A stretch of 64,000 bases of DNA from Mastigamoeba balamuthi. Its lineage: Eukaryota; Evosea; Mastigamoebida; Mastigamoebidae. How positions within the stretch are numbered: the stretch's first letter is position 1; each line of letters opens with the position of its first letter. Below, piece after piece: positions 10,284 through 19,769 of the stretch. A program made the translations under genes and the position numbers. Under the pieces are notes generated by a model. It was not told the origin of the DNA. It made no database searches and was given only the letters and a program-made list of their open reading frames with translations. The DNA lies in NCBI GenBank assembly GCA_902651635.1, contig CACRSC010000031.1:191705-255704 (forward strand). The letters are read 5' to 3'.

Positions 10284-13036
10284 ATGAGCGACGGCGCCGA
10301 CGCCACCCCTACCCCGGCCCTCGCCGCCATGTCCGCGCGCACCATCTCGCGCGAAGCCTGGCTCACCATCACCCGCGAGCGCGTCGCCGAGCCCGTCATC
10401 CTCGACGACGACGACGGCGACGGCGACGCCACGTCATCACAGCAGAGCTCCCCCGGACCCGGCTCGGCCGACGAGCGCGCACGCCAGAGCGCCGAGGAGA
10501 TCCTGCACGACGCCGAGGAGGTCGACCTGAGCGGGGCGGGCCTGGCGGGGGCCCTGAGCGAGCGGGCCTGCCGCGCCCTGTCGCCCGAGAGGCTCCGCAG
10601 GCTCTTCCTCGCGCAGAACCAGCTCAAGCTCGTCGCCCCGACGTCGCTCGCGCACCTCGCGGGCCTCAGGTCGCTGAGCTTCTCGCACAACGTCCTCGTC
10701 GAGCTGCCGCCGCTGGCCTCCTGCGTCAACCTGCAGCACGTGCGCCTGTTTCAATTGAATTGGGGGCTGTGATTGAAAGTCGTATTGCTTTCGTCGCAGT
10801 TGATTGCGACGGAGAACGAGATAATGCTGTTCCCCGAGTCGCTGCCGCCGTCGCTCAAGGTGCTGGACCTGTCGTGGAACCACATCTCGCGGATCCCGCC
10901 GTCCGTCGGCTCGCTGACCGCGCTGGAGCGCCTCAGCGTGTGGTCCAACCGCATCTCGTCGCTGAGCCCCGAGATAGGCCGCCTGCGCTGCCTGCGGACG
11001 CTGTGGCTCGACTCCAACAGGATTACGGAGCTCCCGCACGAGATCCTCTCGCTGCCGAACCTCCTCGACCTCCACGCCTCGCACAACCCGCTCTCGAACC
11101 TGCGCGTCAAGACCGCCGCGTCGTCGCCCGACGACCTGGGAGAGCTGCGCTCTGTCGTGCGTTCCGAGTACGAGCGTTGCTGCGAGAAGTCCAGCTGCGT
11201 CAAAGTCATCGTCCTCGGTGAGACCGGAGTGGGCAAGACCTCGCTCGTATCTGCCCTGGCGACGGGCGAGTGGCCCGTGTTCGCAAGCCCCCCACCGCCC
11301 GTGCAGGCGCAGGCGCCGTCGACCGCCCCCGCTGGGTCCCTGAGGCCCGGATCCTCGAGGCCTGGGTCCTCGCGTCCCGGGTCGTCGAAGCCGGATGCAC
11401 TGAGGCCTGGATCCTCCCGGCCTCTCTCAGCGCTCCAGACGCCCTCCCGCATAGGATCCGCGTCGTCCGCTCGCGGCGGGGCAGCATCTGCTGCTCAGAA
11501 GCGCCCGACATCGGTAGGTTTTCGCGCTGGGCCGCGGGGAGCTCACTGATATGGCTAGGCTGCTGTGTCGCCAGACGACTATACCAAGACGACTCTGGCG
11601 ATGTCGACGACCAGCATCAGGGGAGGGTCCAAGGGAGGCCGTGCGAGCCGCACGCTGTCGGTGAACTTTTGGGAGCTTGGCGGCTCCCCCCAGTACTCGG
11701 GAGGTTTGCTCCTCTCGCCCCCATCGGTCCACAGCACTGACCGCCGGTTGCAGCGCACGAGTGGTTCATGCCCAAGACAGGAGCTGTCTACATGATCCTC
11801 TACAACCTCACGGCAGTGCAGGGGTCCAGGACAGAGTACTGGCTCGGGCTCACCGCACGGCTCAGCCCCGAATGCCCGGTCCTGCTGATCGGAACCTACG
11901 TACGCCACCCGCCGACGCCCACAACGGAGCCAAAGCCGCACCACAGTTGGCGGACAATTCGAGGATCAACGACAAGTTCCTCGAGAGGCACGTGGAGTCG
12001 ATGCTGAAGGAGGCCCAGAAGACCAACCCCAAGGCCGTGCGCGTCTGCACGGTGCCCCTGGGAGGGAACACGCGCACTCCGCACTTCAGCATCATCAAGG
12101 ACGCCATCTTCCAGGCGGCCGTCTCGCTGCCTATGATAAACAGGCCCATCCACCCCCTTCTCGGCCGTGCCACCCAGCAGGTCGCTAAGCTCCGGTACGT
12201 TTCGTCCGGGGTTCAGCACAGCTCACCCAGACTGTGGCCCTGCCAGAGCCTCGGCTGTCGCTGTTGCTTCGACCCCGCCCGCGATGAAGTGGCTGACCTA
12301 CACGGGTGCCGTGATGTGAGTGCCCCCCCCCCTCCTTTTTAGCGGCGTGCCCTGAGTGTTACACGGCAGTCGGGAGGACCTTGACATCTCGCACGAGGAC
12401 CTGAGGCTGATAACAAGTCTCCTGAGCCGCGGCGGCCTCCTGTACCACGTCGACCCTCCCGACGTGGTGAGCTCACAGCCGGTCGGAGGTTGGGGCGACG
12501 CGCAGCAGGGGCAGGCGCCGTCCGCCCAGGGCAGCAGGCCCTCCAAGATCAAGCCATCCGCGTCGACTCTGAGCATCAACAAGCTCAAGGACGGCATGTC
12601 GAGGGCGTCCGCGGTCAGCATCAAGATCGAGCCGCCACAGCACGCATCGGGCAAGGCGGCTGCGGACGCTCCCCAGAAGATACGCGCCTCGACCTCCTCG
12701 GAGCACATCCGCATCGAGAAGCAGCGCAGCGAGTCCAAGCGCAGCCTCCGGCTCGACGAGACCGACGAGGAGAAGAAGCAGAGGTGGACCCAGGAGCCGT
12801 CCGAGTGGGAGAAGGTCCTGACGCGGGAGCTGCGCGACTACGTGGTGTTCAAGCCGACGTGGCTCGGTCAGCTGGTCTTCCGCGCCGTCGAGGTCCAGAA
12901 CTCGAGGCTCTCTGCGGAGCAGAGGCAGGCCGCCGAGGAGCAAGCGGCGTCGCTGCCATACGACAAGCAGGGACCCTCCCAGGGCCTCGCGGGGGCTGTG
13001 GCTGCCCAGATCGCGCAGGCTGTCCAGTCGCTGTAG
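10284..13036 (+). CDS. ROCO-family protein: LRR, Roc GTPase and COR domains
   Basis: Seven exons (10284-10739, 10800-11513, 11589-11703, 11754-11899, 11947-12194, 12247-12315, 12370-13036) give 804 residues. Leucine-rich repeats occupy about residues 90-270 (LKVLDLSWNHISRIP, LRTLWLDSNRITELP). The Roc GTPase follows: GETGVGKTS (P-loop, about 291-299), NFWELGG (G3, about 417) and LIGTYLADN (G4-like, about 475). The remainder matches COR, with a MKWLTYTGAV segment, GGLLYHVDPP and near the end LRDYVVFKPTWLGQLVF. A Ser/Pro/Arg-rich insertion of about 100 residues with LRPGSSRPGSS repeats separates G1 from G3. There is no kinase domain, unlike LRRK2. ROCO proteins are dimeric signalling GTPases. 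The start at 10284 is the first ATG in frame; the upstream open sequence lacks one. Confidence 0.9.
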
Positions 13037-13263
13037 CCGTGGCGCAGTTGGCGGCTGTATCTTACCCTCCAAGGCACCTCGTATACCACTTGCTGTACAC
13101 AAACCAGACTTTGCTTCAATCAGGAGTCCCTGCAGTCTGTCTGCATTTGCCTGAGTCTGTCTGTGGGCTGCCTTGTGATTGCACGCGTGCACTGCGGTGC
13201 CGTGGAGCTCCTGCCTACGCAGTCGCTCGCGGATGCAACCGGCCTACTGGCGCGCGGCACTCC

Positions 13264-14229
13264 TCACGCAGTGGGCGCCCCTGAGGGCTCGCCGAGGACG
13301 TGGCACATGAAGTAGTACATCTGCTTGTACCACCAGCACCAGTCGTGCGACACGTCGTGCCCTACAAAGCCGGAAGGGTGTCCCCCCGCTGGTCAGCCAG
13401 CGTCTGCTCCGCCCCTGCCCCCGTGGGTCGTGTGCGTGGGCGCACCCCAGATGTCGATCCAGGCGGGGATGCCCTTGGCCTCGAGCACGTGCTTGAGGGC
13501 GCGTATGTCGGCGAGCATGAGCCAGTCCCAGTCGCCCTGTCCGCAGCAGGCGACGAACGTGCCGCGCCTGTAGAGCGCCAGCGTGGCCTCGTCGTGCAGG
13601 TTGGGCAGGAACCGCAGCGGCGTGTTGTAGTAGACGTTGTCGTCGCAGTAGTCGCCGATGAAGTCGCTCAGCTGGAAGAGGCCGCTCAGCGAGAGGCCGA
13701 CGCCAAAGACCTCCGGGTGCCGGAAGTAGAGGTTGGCCGCGTGGTAGCCGCCCAGCGAGCACCCCGCCACCATCAGCGGCTGCGCGCCGACCCTCTCGCG
13801 CATCAGCGGCACCACCTCGCCCATCACGTACTCGTCGTACTGCTGGTGCCGCTTGGCTCTGGAAACGTCGCGCGCCACGGAATAGTGAACTTTCCGTGCA
13901 CTACCGCTTTTTTACCGTCCGGATTCGTGTTTTGCGCTTATGTAGAAACGGTGGTGGGTGGGGCGGGGCTGAGGGGCGGACCTCTCTGCAGGGGGCGCGG
14001 AGGTGTTTGCCCAGGACTGGTTGTCGACGGAGCCGATGGCGAAGACGGTGAGGCGGCCGGCGTCGATCCAGGGGGCGAGCGTGTTGATCATCTCGAAGCC
14101 CTCCCACTCGGTGCAGTTGCCGCCCTGGCAGGGCAGGCCCAGCAGGCCGCGGCCGCCGTGGCCGTAGACCTTGAGCTCCATGTCCTGGCCCAGCGACCTG
14201 CTGAACCACCGGTGGTACTCGGTCTTCAT
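13264..14229 (-). CDS. esterase-D-like alpha/beta hydrolase (putative esterase family)
   Basis: Exons 13982-14229, 13446-13900 and 13264-13361 give 266 residues. The nucleophile elbow GCSLGGYHA is clear, the N-terminal part has YGHGGRGLLGLPCQGG, and the last exon supplies a C-terminal histidine in GHDVSHDWCWWYKQ, as in Pfam 'putative esterase' (PF00756) proteins, which resemble esterase D and bacterial IroE/Fes types. No signal peptide is seen, so it is likely cytosolic. The last intron (13362-13445) was placed by joining IDIWG to HDVSHDWCW. A 3' splice site (TTCGCAG) lies just before the ATG, so a 5' untranslated intron is possible. Substrate unknown. Confidence 0.8.
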
Positions 14230-14687
14230 CGGTGCTGCGAAGAGGGGGGGGCAGGGTGGGGACCACCACAGACACAGTAACTAGAGCCTGTGAATCTGGA
14301 AGAGCGAATATCTTCGGCATTTATCACGCGGGTGATTGCACAAGGCATCATTTCACTTTCTCTCGTGCGGGTGAAATGTAGTCGCTCAGTCAACACAGGG
14401 ATGAGGAGACTGGCAAAGCATAAAACTGAAAGGGGAGAACTGTCTCGCTCGTGTTCCAGCTGCCGTATCAATTGCATGCAACGAGGTCCGGTTGTGGTGA
14501 GGTCCCTCTCTCCCCTGGCAAGTGACAAAGCGACGAGGCGCCACCCCGGCAGGTACCACTGGATTCTGACAATCGATTGCTGGATATCGATTGGCCGTGA
14601 CGCAACCAGGGAGAGCAAATATCTCGCAAATAATCAGACCCCCCATTCCACCAAACGGGCAGAACCGGACCACACCCCAAAAGCGCA
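14230..14687. promoter_or_regulatory. divergent upstream region with two AATATCT motifs
   Basis: This 458-base AT-richer stretch separates the esterase (-) and the small + gene. GAATATCTTCG at 14306-14316 is about 80 bases before the esterase start, and AAATATCTCGC at 14617-14627 is about 65 bases before the small gene. Each gene may have its own copy of the motif. Confidence 0.4.
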
Positions 14688-14951
14688 ATGGACGCCAACC
14701 TGACCACGTTCATCTGCACGGGCTGCGGGCGCATCATGCCGACGCCCTCGACGTGCGGCCGCGCGCACGGCCCGACGCCCTCTACGTGCTCGACGGCCGA
14801 GGACGAGCGCGTGCTCGAGACGAGCGCCGCCCACAGAGGGCCCTCGCTGCACGTCAAGGTGCTCAACCCGCTCGAGGCCCCGCTGCCCTGGCCGACGCCC
14901 ATCGACCTCACCGCGCAGCCCCGCGACGACGAGGACCTGCCGCTGCTCTAG
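14688..14951 (+). CDS. small Cys-containing hypothetical protein
   Basis: A single exon of 87 residues. It begins with a CTGCGRIMPTPSTCGRAHG stretch: one CxxC plus a further Cys and His that could bind zinc, although the spacing fits no ribbon I know. A second TPSTC copy follows and the tail is acidic. It is preceded by a promoter-like AT-rich region with the AAATATCTCGC motif and lies head to head with the esterase gene. No family was recognised. Confidence 0.55.
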   Translation: MDANLTTFICTGCGRIMPTPSTCGRAHGPTPSTCSTAEDERVLETSAAHRGPSLHVKVLNPLEAPLPWPTPIDLTAQPRDDEDLPLL

Positions 14952-15655
14952 GCCGGCCGTCCCCCCGGGCCTGCGGAGAAGCCGCCCCCTTTTTGGTTCC
15001 CCTCCCCCTCCCTTCTTGTCTGCTGCTCATCCGCACACGCACACTCGCCTCTCGCGCACGCGCAAGGGGAGCATCAGCCTCGCCTCCCGCGCGCCATACG
15101 CTCGGCCGTGCGGGTGGCTGGGGCCTGAGTGGGTTTATACAGACGGTTCGAACACGTTAGCTATTTTTCTTTGGCTCTTTGTGTGTGTGTGTGTGTTTGC
15201 GCATCTGGCGACCCTCGCCGTGCCGGTTGGAATTGGATGGGGGGGGGAGTTGATGAGACGGCTGCAAGCGTGCGCAGAGGGGGGGGGCGAGCTATTCGGG
15301 GCACAGGGGAGTGCGGATGAGGGAAAATGGACATAAACGTACACCCTCGAGGACGATGTCGCCCCCAGTCTGTCGCTTCCTCCGAATTCGTGGGCAAACA
15401 AAATAATATCCGTTTTCTCCCGGGACGGTTACAGCGACCGCGGGCGCCCGAGGCCGCCGCTCATGAGGAGCCATGTGCGGGCCATAGTGGAGCGCGCAGG
15501 CCCGGAAATCCGCGGAATTGAGTGCGCTGGGGAAATGCAGCCGGCCACAGATGTTCGGTTGGCCGAGCAACGGAATGAAACAGGGGCTGCGATTGCGCAG
15601 GGGAGACAAAGTGCGGGGAGAGGGAGGGCGGGGGAGAACGGGGGGAGGGGTGCGC
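14952..15655. other. intergenic region with GT microsatellite
   Basis: About 700 bases without a recognisable gene between two convergent genes. It includes a (GT)n run near 15180-15197, homopolymeric C/G runs and pyrimidine tracts. Confidence 0.55.
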
Positions 15656-18268
15656 TCAGTTGTACTCGAGCTTGACGGTGGGCTTGTTGCTGTCGTAGTT
15701 GACCCACTGGAACTTGACGCGGTTGCTCTTGAGCTGCTGCGCAAACGCCGCGAGCTCTGCGTCGTTGTGGCTCCAGTGCGCGATGACGACGTCCCTGAGG
15801 GCGCTCGACGGCAGGCGCGTGGCCCTGATGTGCTCCTTGAGTATGATGTCGTAGATGTCCGCCACAGAGTTCCCGAACACGCCGCCGCCGATCAGCGTCA
15901 GGAACAGCCGCGGGCACCTGTACGCCACGGCCGCTGTGTACGTCCCGCGGTACGCCGCACGCAGCAGGAAGCGGGCCTTCTCCTGCCCGCCCGGCACGGT
16001 GGCGTTCTTCTCGCCCGCGGAGCCCTGCGCGATGTTCATGGCCGCACAGAAGACCTGGTCGATCAGGTGTATGTCCCTGTCCGAGGGCCCGTTGGGCTTG
16101 ACAGGGCACTTGATCAGGCGCAGCTCCTCGCCCTCGAAGCCCGCGTACGTGACCTGCACGTCGAGGTGCAGCGCCACGCAATACTTGCCGAGGAGGTCCT
16201 CGTACTCGCGCGAGCCCTCTGGCGGCAGGGGCTTCTCATCGCCCGTCAGGCAGACGTACCCGTTGCGCACAGTGAAGTACTCGCGGAGGTTCCGCAGCAG
16301 TTCGACCTGCACTGCCCCCGTCTGGCGCCATGCCTCGGGAGGCATGTTCGGGTTGTAGAAGGCCGCGTGTACGCGCGTGATGGCAGCAGCACCGGCGCTT
16401 ATCGAGGCCTGCGGCCCCTGCGTCTTGTCCCAAATGTCTTCGCTGCGGTGTGAGGGCGGCGAAGGGCAGCGACGCTGTGCGGCGCACAGAACTCCGTGAA
16501 GCACTCCGAGTCCGGTGGGGTCTCCTCGTCGATGCCCTCTACTGCGTTGAAGTTGGACGCTGCTTGGAACATTGCGCCCCTGTTCGACGCCTGCAGCACT
16601 CCGATGTCGACGGCCGGCAGCGATTCCTTTGCACATTTACGGTCGGGTCAGCTACGCTGTGGCGCCAGCGGCCACAGGGAGGGCGCGAGAAGGAGCCCCA
16701 CAAGGTCAGAGCGCGTGACGATGCGCAGGGTGGCGACCTCTGGCTGTCGTAGGGCGTCGCGGACGCCCCCCTTGGCCATCGACTGCTCGAGCTCGCCGAC
16801 GGTGGTGATGAAGAAGTTGCCCGCATAGTACATCGCCCCGGTTTGCGAGTTCTGGATGACGAGCGATGTTCCCTTCCCTGCTCGTTGCGGTGCTGTCATG
16901 CGCAGTGCAGGGGGGGGTCCGTGCAGGGTGGCACACCCTTGGCTGTCTTGAACCTGTTCTCCTTGATGTACGTCCCTGGCGACGCCCTGAACGTGGCCTC
17001 GCCGACCCCCGTCAGCTGCTCGAACCACCTGTGCGCCGGCAGCAGCGGGTACCCCAGCTCCCCCATCACCTCTGCCGCCTGCGCCCTCCCCGGGGCCGTG
17101 GGCGCAGCCTGCGCGGGCGGCGCCGGCACAACAACCTGCGGGTGCGGCGGGACGATGGGTGGCGGCGACGGTGCCTGCTGCGGCCTGAAGTCAAAGTCCC
17201 CCGACTTGGACGGCTTTATCCCCGGCGGCTGTGCCTGCCCCTGCCCCTGTCCCTGTCCCTGTGGCCTGTATCTGTGCGACGACCCGTCCGAAGGCGCTCG
17301 TCTCGGCGGCGGGTGCGCAGCCCCAGCCCCCGAGGCAGCAGCAGCAGCAGCAGGCCCAGAGGCCTGGGCGTGCGCGTGCTGCGCTGCTGCATGGCCGGAC
17401 GGCTGCTGCAGGAACCCCCCGGGGGCAGAGGCAGTGGCCCCGGCCTGCGACCCGACCCCCGCGACGCCCGGCGACACGCACTTGACGTTGAACGTGCGCG
17501 AGCCGCCGCCCGTGATGCTCTGCTGCTGCAGCCTCGGCTGCGGCCCGAGGAAGACGACGCGCGTGTCGTCGAGTGGCACCTTGCCCAGCGGGCTCCCCGC
17601 CGTCTCGTTGAGCAGCTTCTGCTCGTGCTGGGCGAACAGCACCCACGAGTGGTCGGGCATCTCGTACATCCACTGCTGCTGCTGCTGCTGCTGCTGCTGC
17701 GCGTGCTGCAGGCTCTGCCGCACCTGCTGCTGCTGCTGGAACGGCCGCGACTGGGGGTCTGGCGACCCGGGGCTCTTGCGGATGANACTGCTGCTGCTGC
17801 TGCTGCTGCTGCTGCGCGTGCTGCAGGCTCTGCCGCACCTGCTGCTGCTGCTGGAACGGCCGCGACTGGGGGTCTGGCGACCCGGGGCTCTTGCGGATGA
17901 CGCGCCTCATGCGCTGCGGGTCGTCGAGGCGCTTCTGCAGGTGCTGCCCTCCGGTCGTCTTGGCGAACTCGACGTACCGCTCCGTGTCGATCAGGACCTT
18001 CTCCTGCAAGGCCAGCGTCAGCGCCCAAGAGAGGGGAGAGCTGTGGCCGCCGTGGAACGTCTGGGCGTCCAAATCGAGGGGCTGAAGAGGAATGAGGGTG
18101 GGGGGGAGAGCAGAGGGAGATGGGGGGGTGGACAGGGGGGACCTTGCGGGCGCGGAAGGCCTCCTCGATCATGCGCGAGACCGCCTCGGGGTAGGGGGCG
18201 GTCTTGCCGTCGTTGTCCCAGCACCACATGGGGTCCTCCGTCACGGCACGCGAGGCCTGGTGCGTCAT
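15656..18268 (-). CDS. double-WWE protein with C-terminal TQGP-motif (macro-like) domain; interrupted by an assembly duplication
   Basis: Exons: 18143-18268, 16937-18081, 16702-16877, 16488-16626 and 15656-16437. Removing the 115-base artefact at 17672-17786 restores the frame and yields about 750 residues. WWE-like units: PMWCWDNDGKTAPY...YVEFAK (about 12-110) and, after a poly-Gln run, WMYEMPDHSWVLF...TRVVFLGPQ (about 145-215). A Pro/Gln-rich linker follows. The last 270 residues belong to a eukaryote-wide uncharacterised domain marked by FQAASNFN, WDKTQGPQASISAGA and LTLIGGGVFGNS; the Gly-rich end resembles a macrodomain phosphate loop. WWE domains bind iso-ADP-ribose or ubiquitin-system partners, so a role in reading or removing ADP-ribose is an inference. 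The exon 4/5 junction has two in-phase options; I chose the one giving FYIWDKTQGP. Confidence 0.75.
17672..17900. repeat. 114-base exact duplication around a single N (likely assembly artefact)
   Basis: Bases 17672-17785 are repeated exactly at 17787-17900, and the only ambiguous base of the window, N, lies between them at 17786. Each copy holds a CTG (poly-Gln) run plus unique sequence. The duplication adds 115 bases, shifts the frame of the WWE gene, and disappears if one copy and the N are removed. Confidence 0.9.
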
Positions 18269-18489
18269 GGGATAGGGATAGGTCGTTTTGCCGAATTGTA
18301 AATTTGGCGACCACTCTCTCGAAATATCGTGATATTATTGCGATCCAAACCCTGGGGGTTTCTTGTGCCTGCACCCCATCCCCGGCCCGGCAGTCGATTG
18401 CGGAGGGGGCTTATCGAACGTCGCGAACGACGGGGGCGCGGGGCAGTCGCCAGGGGGGCTGCGAGATGGCTTGAGGACTGACGCCATTG
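18269..18489. promoter_or_regulatory. bidirectional promoter region WWE protein / PNO1
   Basis: 221 bases between head-to-head genes. GAAATATCGTGATATT at 18321-18336 carries the AATATC motif and its complement, 53-68 bases before the WWE start codon. Confidence 0.45.
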
Positions 18490-19440
18490 ATGACATCAAC
18501 AGATTGTACCGCAACCCCTAAAAAAAGGCGGAGAATGGCGGAAGTTCAGGCGGCGGATGCGGCGATCATCAAGGCCGAGGACCTCGAGGCCCCGGCGCCC
18601 ACCCCCTCCTCCCCCAAGACCGATGCGGACAAGCCCTCCTTCCCTCCCATGAGCGGCAAGGACTCGGTGCGGCGTACCCCCTTCCCCCACGGTTTTTTGC
18701 CCTCTGGTGCAGCGTGTCTCAATGGGAAACCCGGTGACACTCGGCGAGCAGGGCCCTGTCAAGAAGGAGGGCAGGAAGGTCGCGGTGCCCGCGCACCGCT
18801 ACAGCGCGCTGAAGCAGAACTGGGTCGACATCTTCACGCCGATCGTGCAGAACATGAAGCTGCAGATCCGCATGAACATGCACACGCGCCACGTCGAGCT
18901 GCAGACGTCGCAGTACACCGAGGAGATCGGCGCGCTGCAGAAGTCGGCCGACTTTGTCAAGGCGCGGACCCGCCCGACCCCCAAATATCTCCGCCGCCGC
19001 GCGGGGGCGCCCGCGAATCCGGAGGGGCAGATATTATCCCCAGGAATTCCCCGCGCAGTGCATATCAGTTCTGACTTTTTCCACTGCCATACTAGGCATT
19101 TATTCTGGGATTCGAGGTCAAGGACGCGCTCGCGCTGCTGCGTCTCGACGACATCTACGTCGAGTCTTTTGACGTCACGGACGTCCGCCAGCTGCAGGGC
19201 GACCACCTCTCGCGAGCGATCGGCCGTATCGCGGGCAAGGACGGCCGCACGAAGCTGCTGATCGAGAACGCGACGCGCACGCGTATCGTCGTCGCGGACA
19301 AGAAGATCCACGTGCTGGGCTCGTTTGCGAACATCAAGACGGCGCGCGACGCGGTGTGCGACCTGATCCTCGGAACGCCTCCGGGCAAGGTCTACGCGAA
19401 GCTCCGCACCGTCGCTGGGCGCCTGAAGGAGAGGTGGTAG
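18490..19440 (+). CDS. PNO1: PNO1/Dim2 ribosome-biogenesis KH-domain protein
   Basis: Exons 18490-18666, 18713-18961 and 19096-19440 give 256 residues. The conserved PNO1 core is unmistakable: [64 protein letters not shown] and [19 protein letters not shown]. The protein is a KH-domain assembly factor of the 40S pre-ribosome that guards the 3' end of 18S rRNA in nucleolus and cytoplasm. The second intron (18962-19095) begins with GC rather than GT: AAG|GCGCGG to CTAG|GCA. This is the only choice that keeps the universal DFVKAFILGF intact. Start choice: 18490 is the first in-frame ATG; 18535 (MAEVQAAD) is an alternative. Confidence 0.95.
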
Positions 19441-19769
19441 TGAGGGTGTCCCAGCCCAGCAGCACTATTAACTTGGATTCGCTTTCGATTTCGCAACAGT
19501 AGAGGGGGGCGGTCTCTCAGCCCTCTCACACTGGCGGGCTACCTCGGCGTGTGCTGGGCTTGGAGAGTACTGAACAGGTTCGCGGTGGTGTGTGAGCCAA
19601 TGTATGGGGTGTGATCATATGCGAGATACAAGAGTCCTGATGAACCGAGCTCAGTATATCGAGGTGCCCTGTGAGAGAATCTTCCTCCCCGGTCGTCAGG
19701 ACTGCAATTCCGATCCGCCCTGGCAGCGCAGATATTTCCCGCGGGCAATATCTATTCTTGTCGCGCGGG
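19441..19769. promoter_or_regulatory. upstream region with near-palindrome
   Basis: Between PNO1 and the next + gene. At 19731-19752 the sequence GATATTTCCCGCGGGCAATATC is written here as two halves, GATATTTCCCG and CGGGCAATATC; it is an almost perfect palindrome, 18 bases before the ATG at 19770, and again contains AATATC. Confidence 0.4.
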
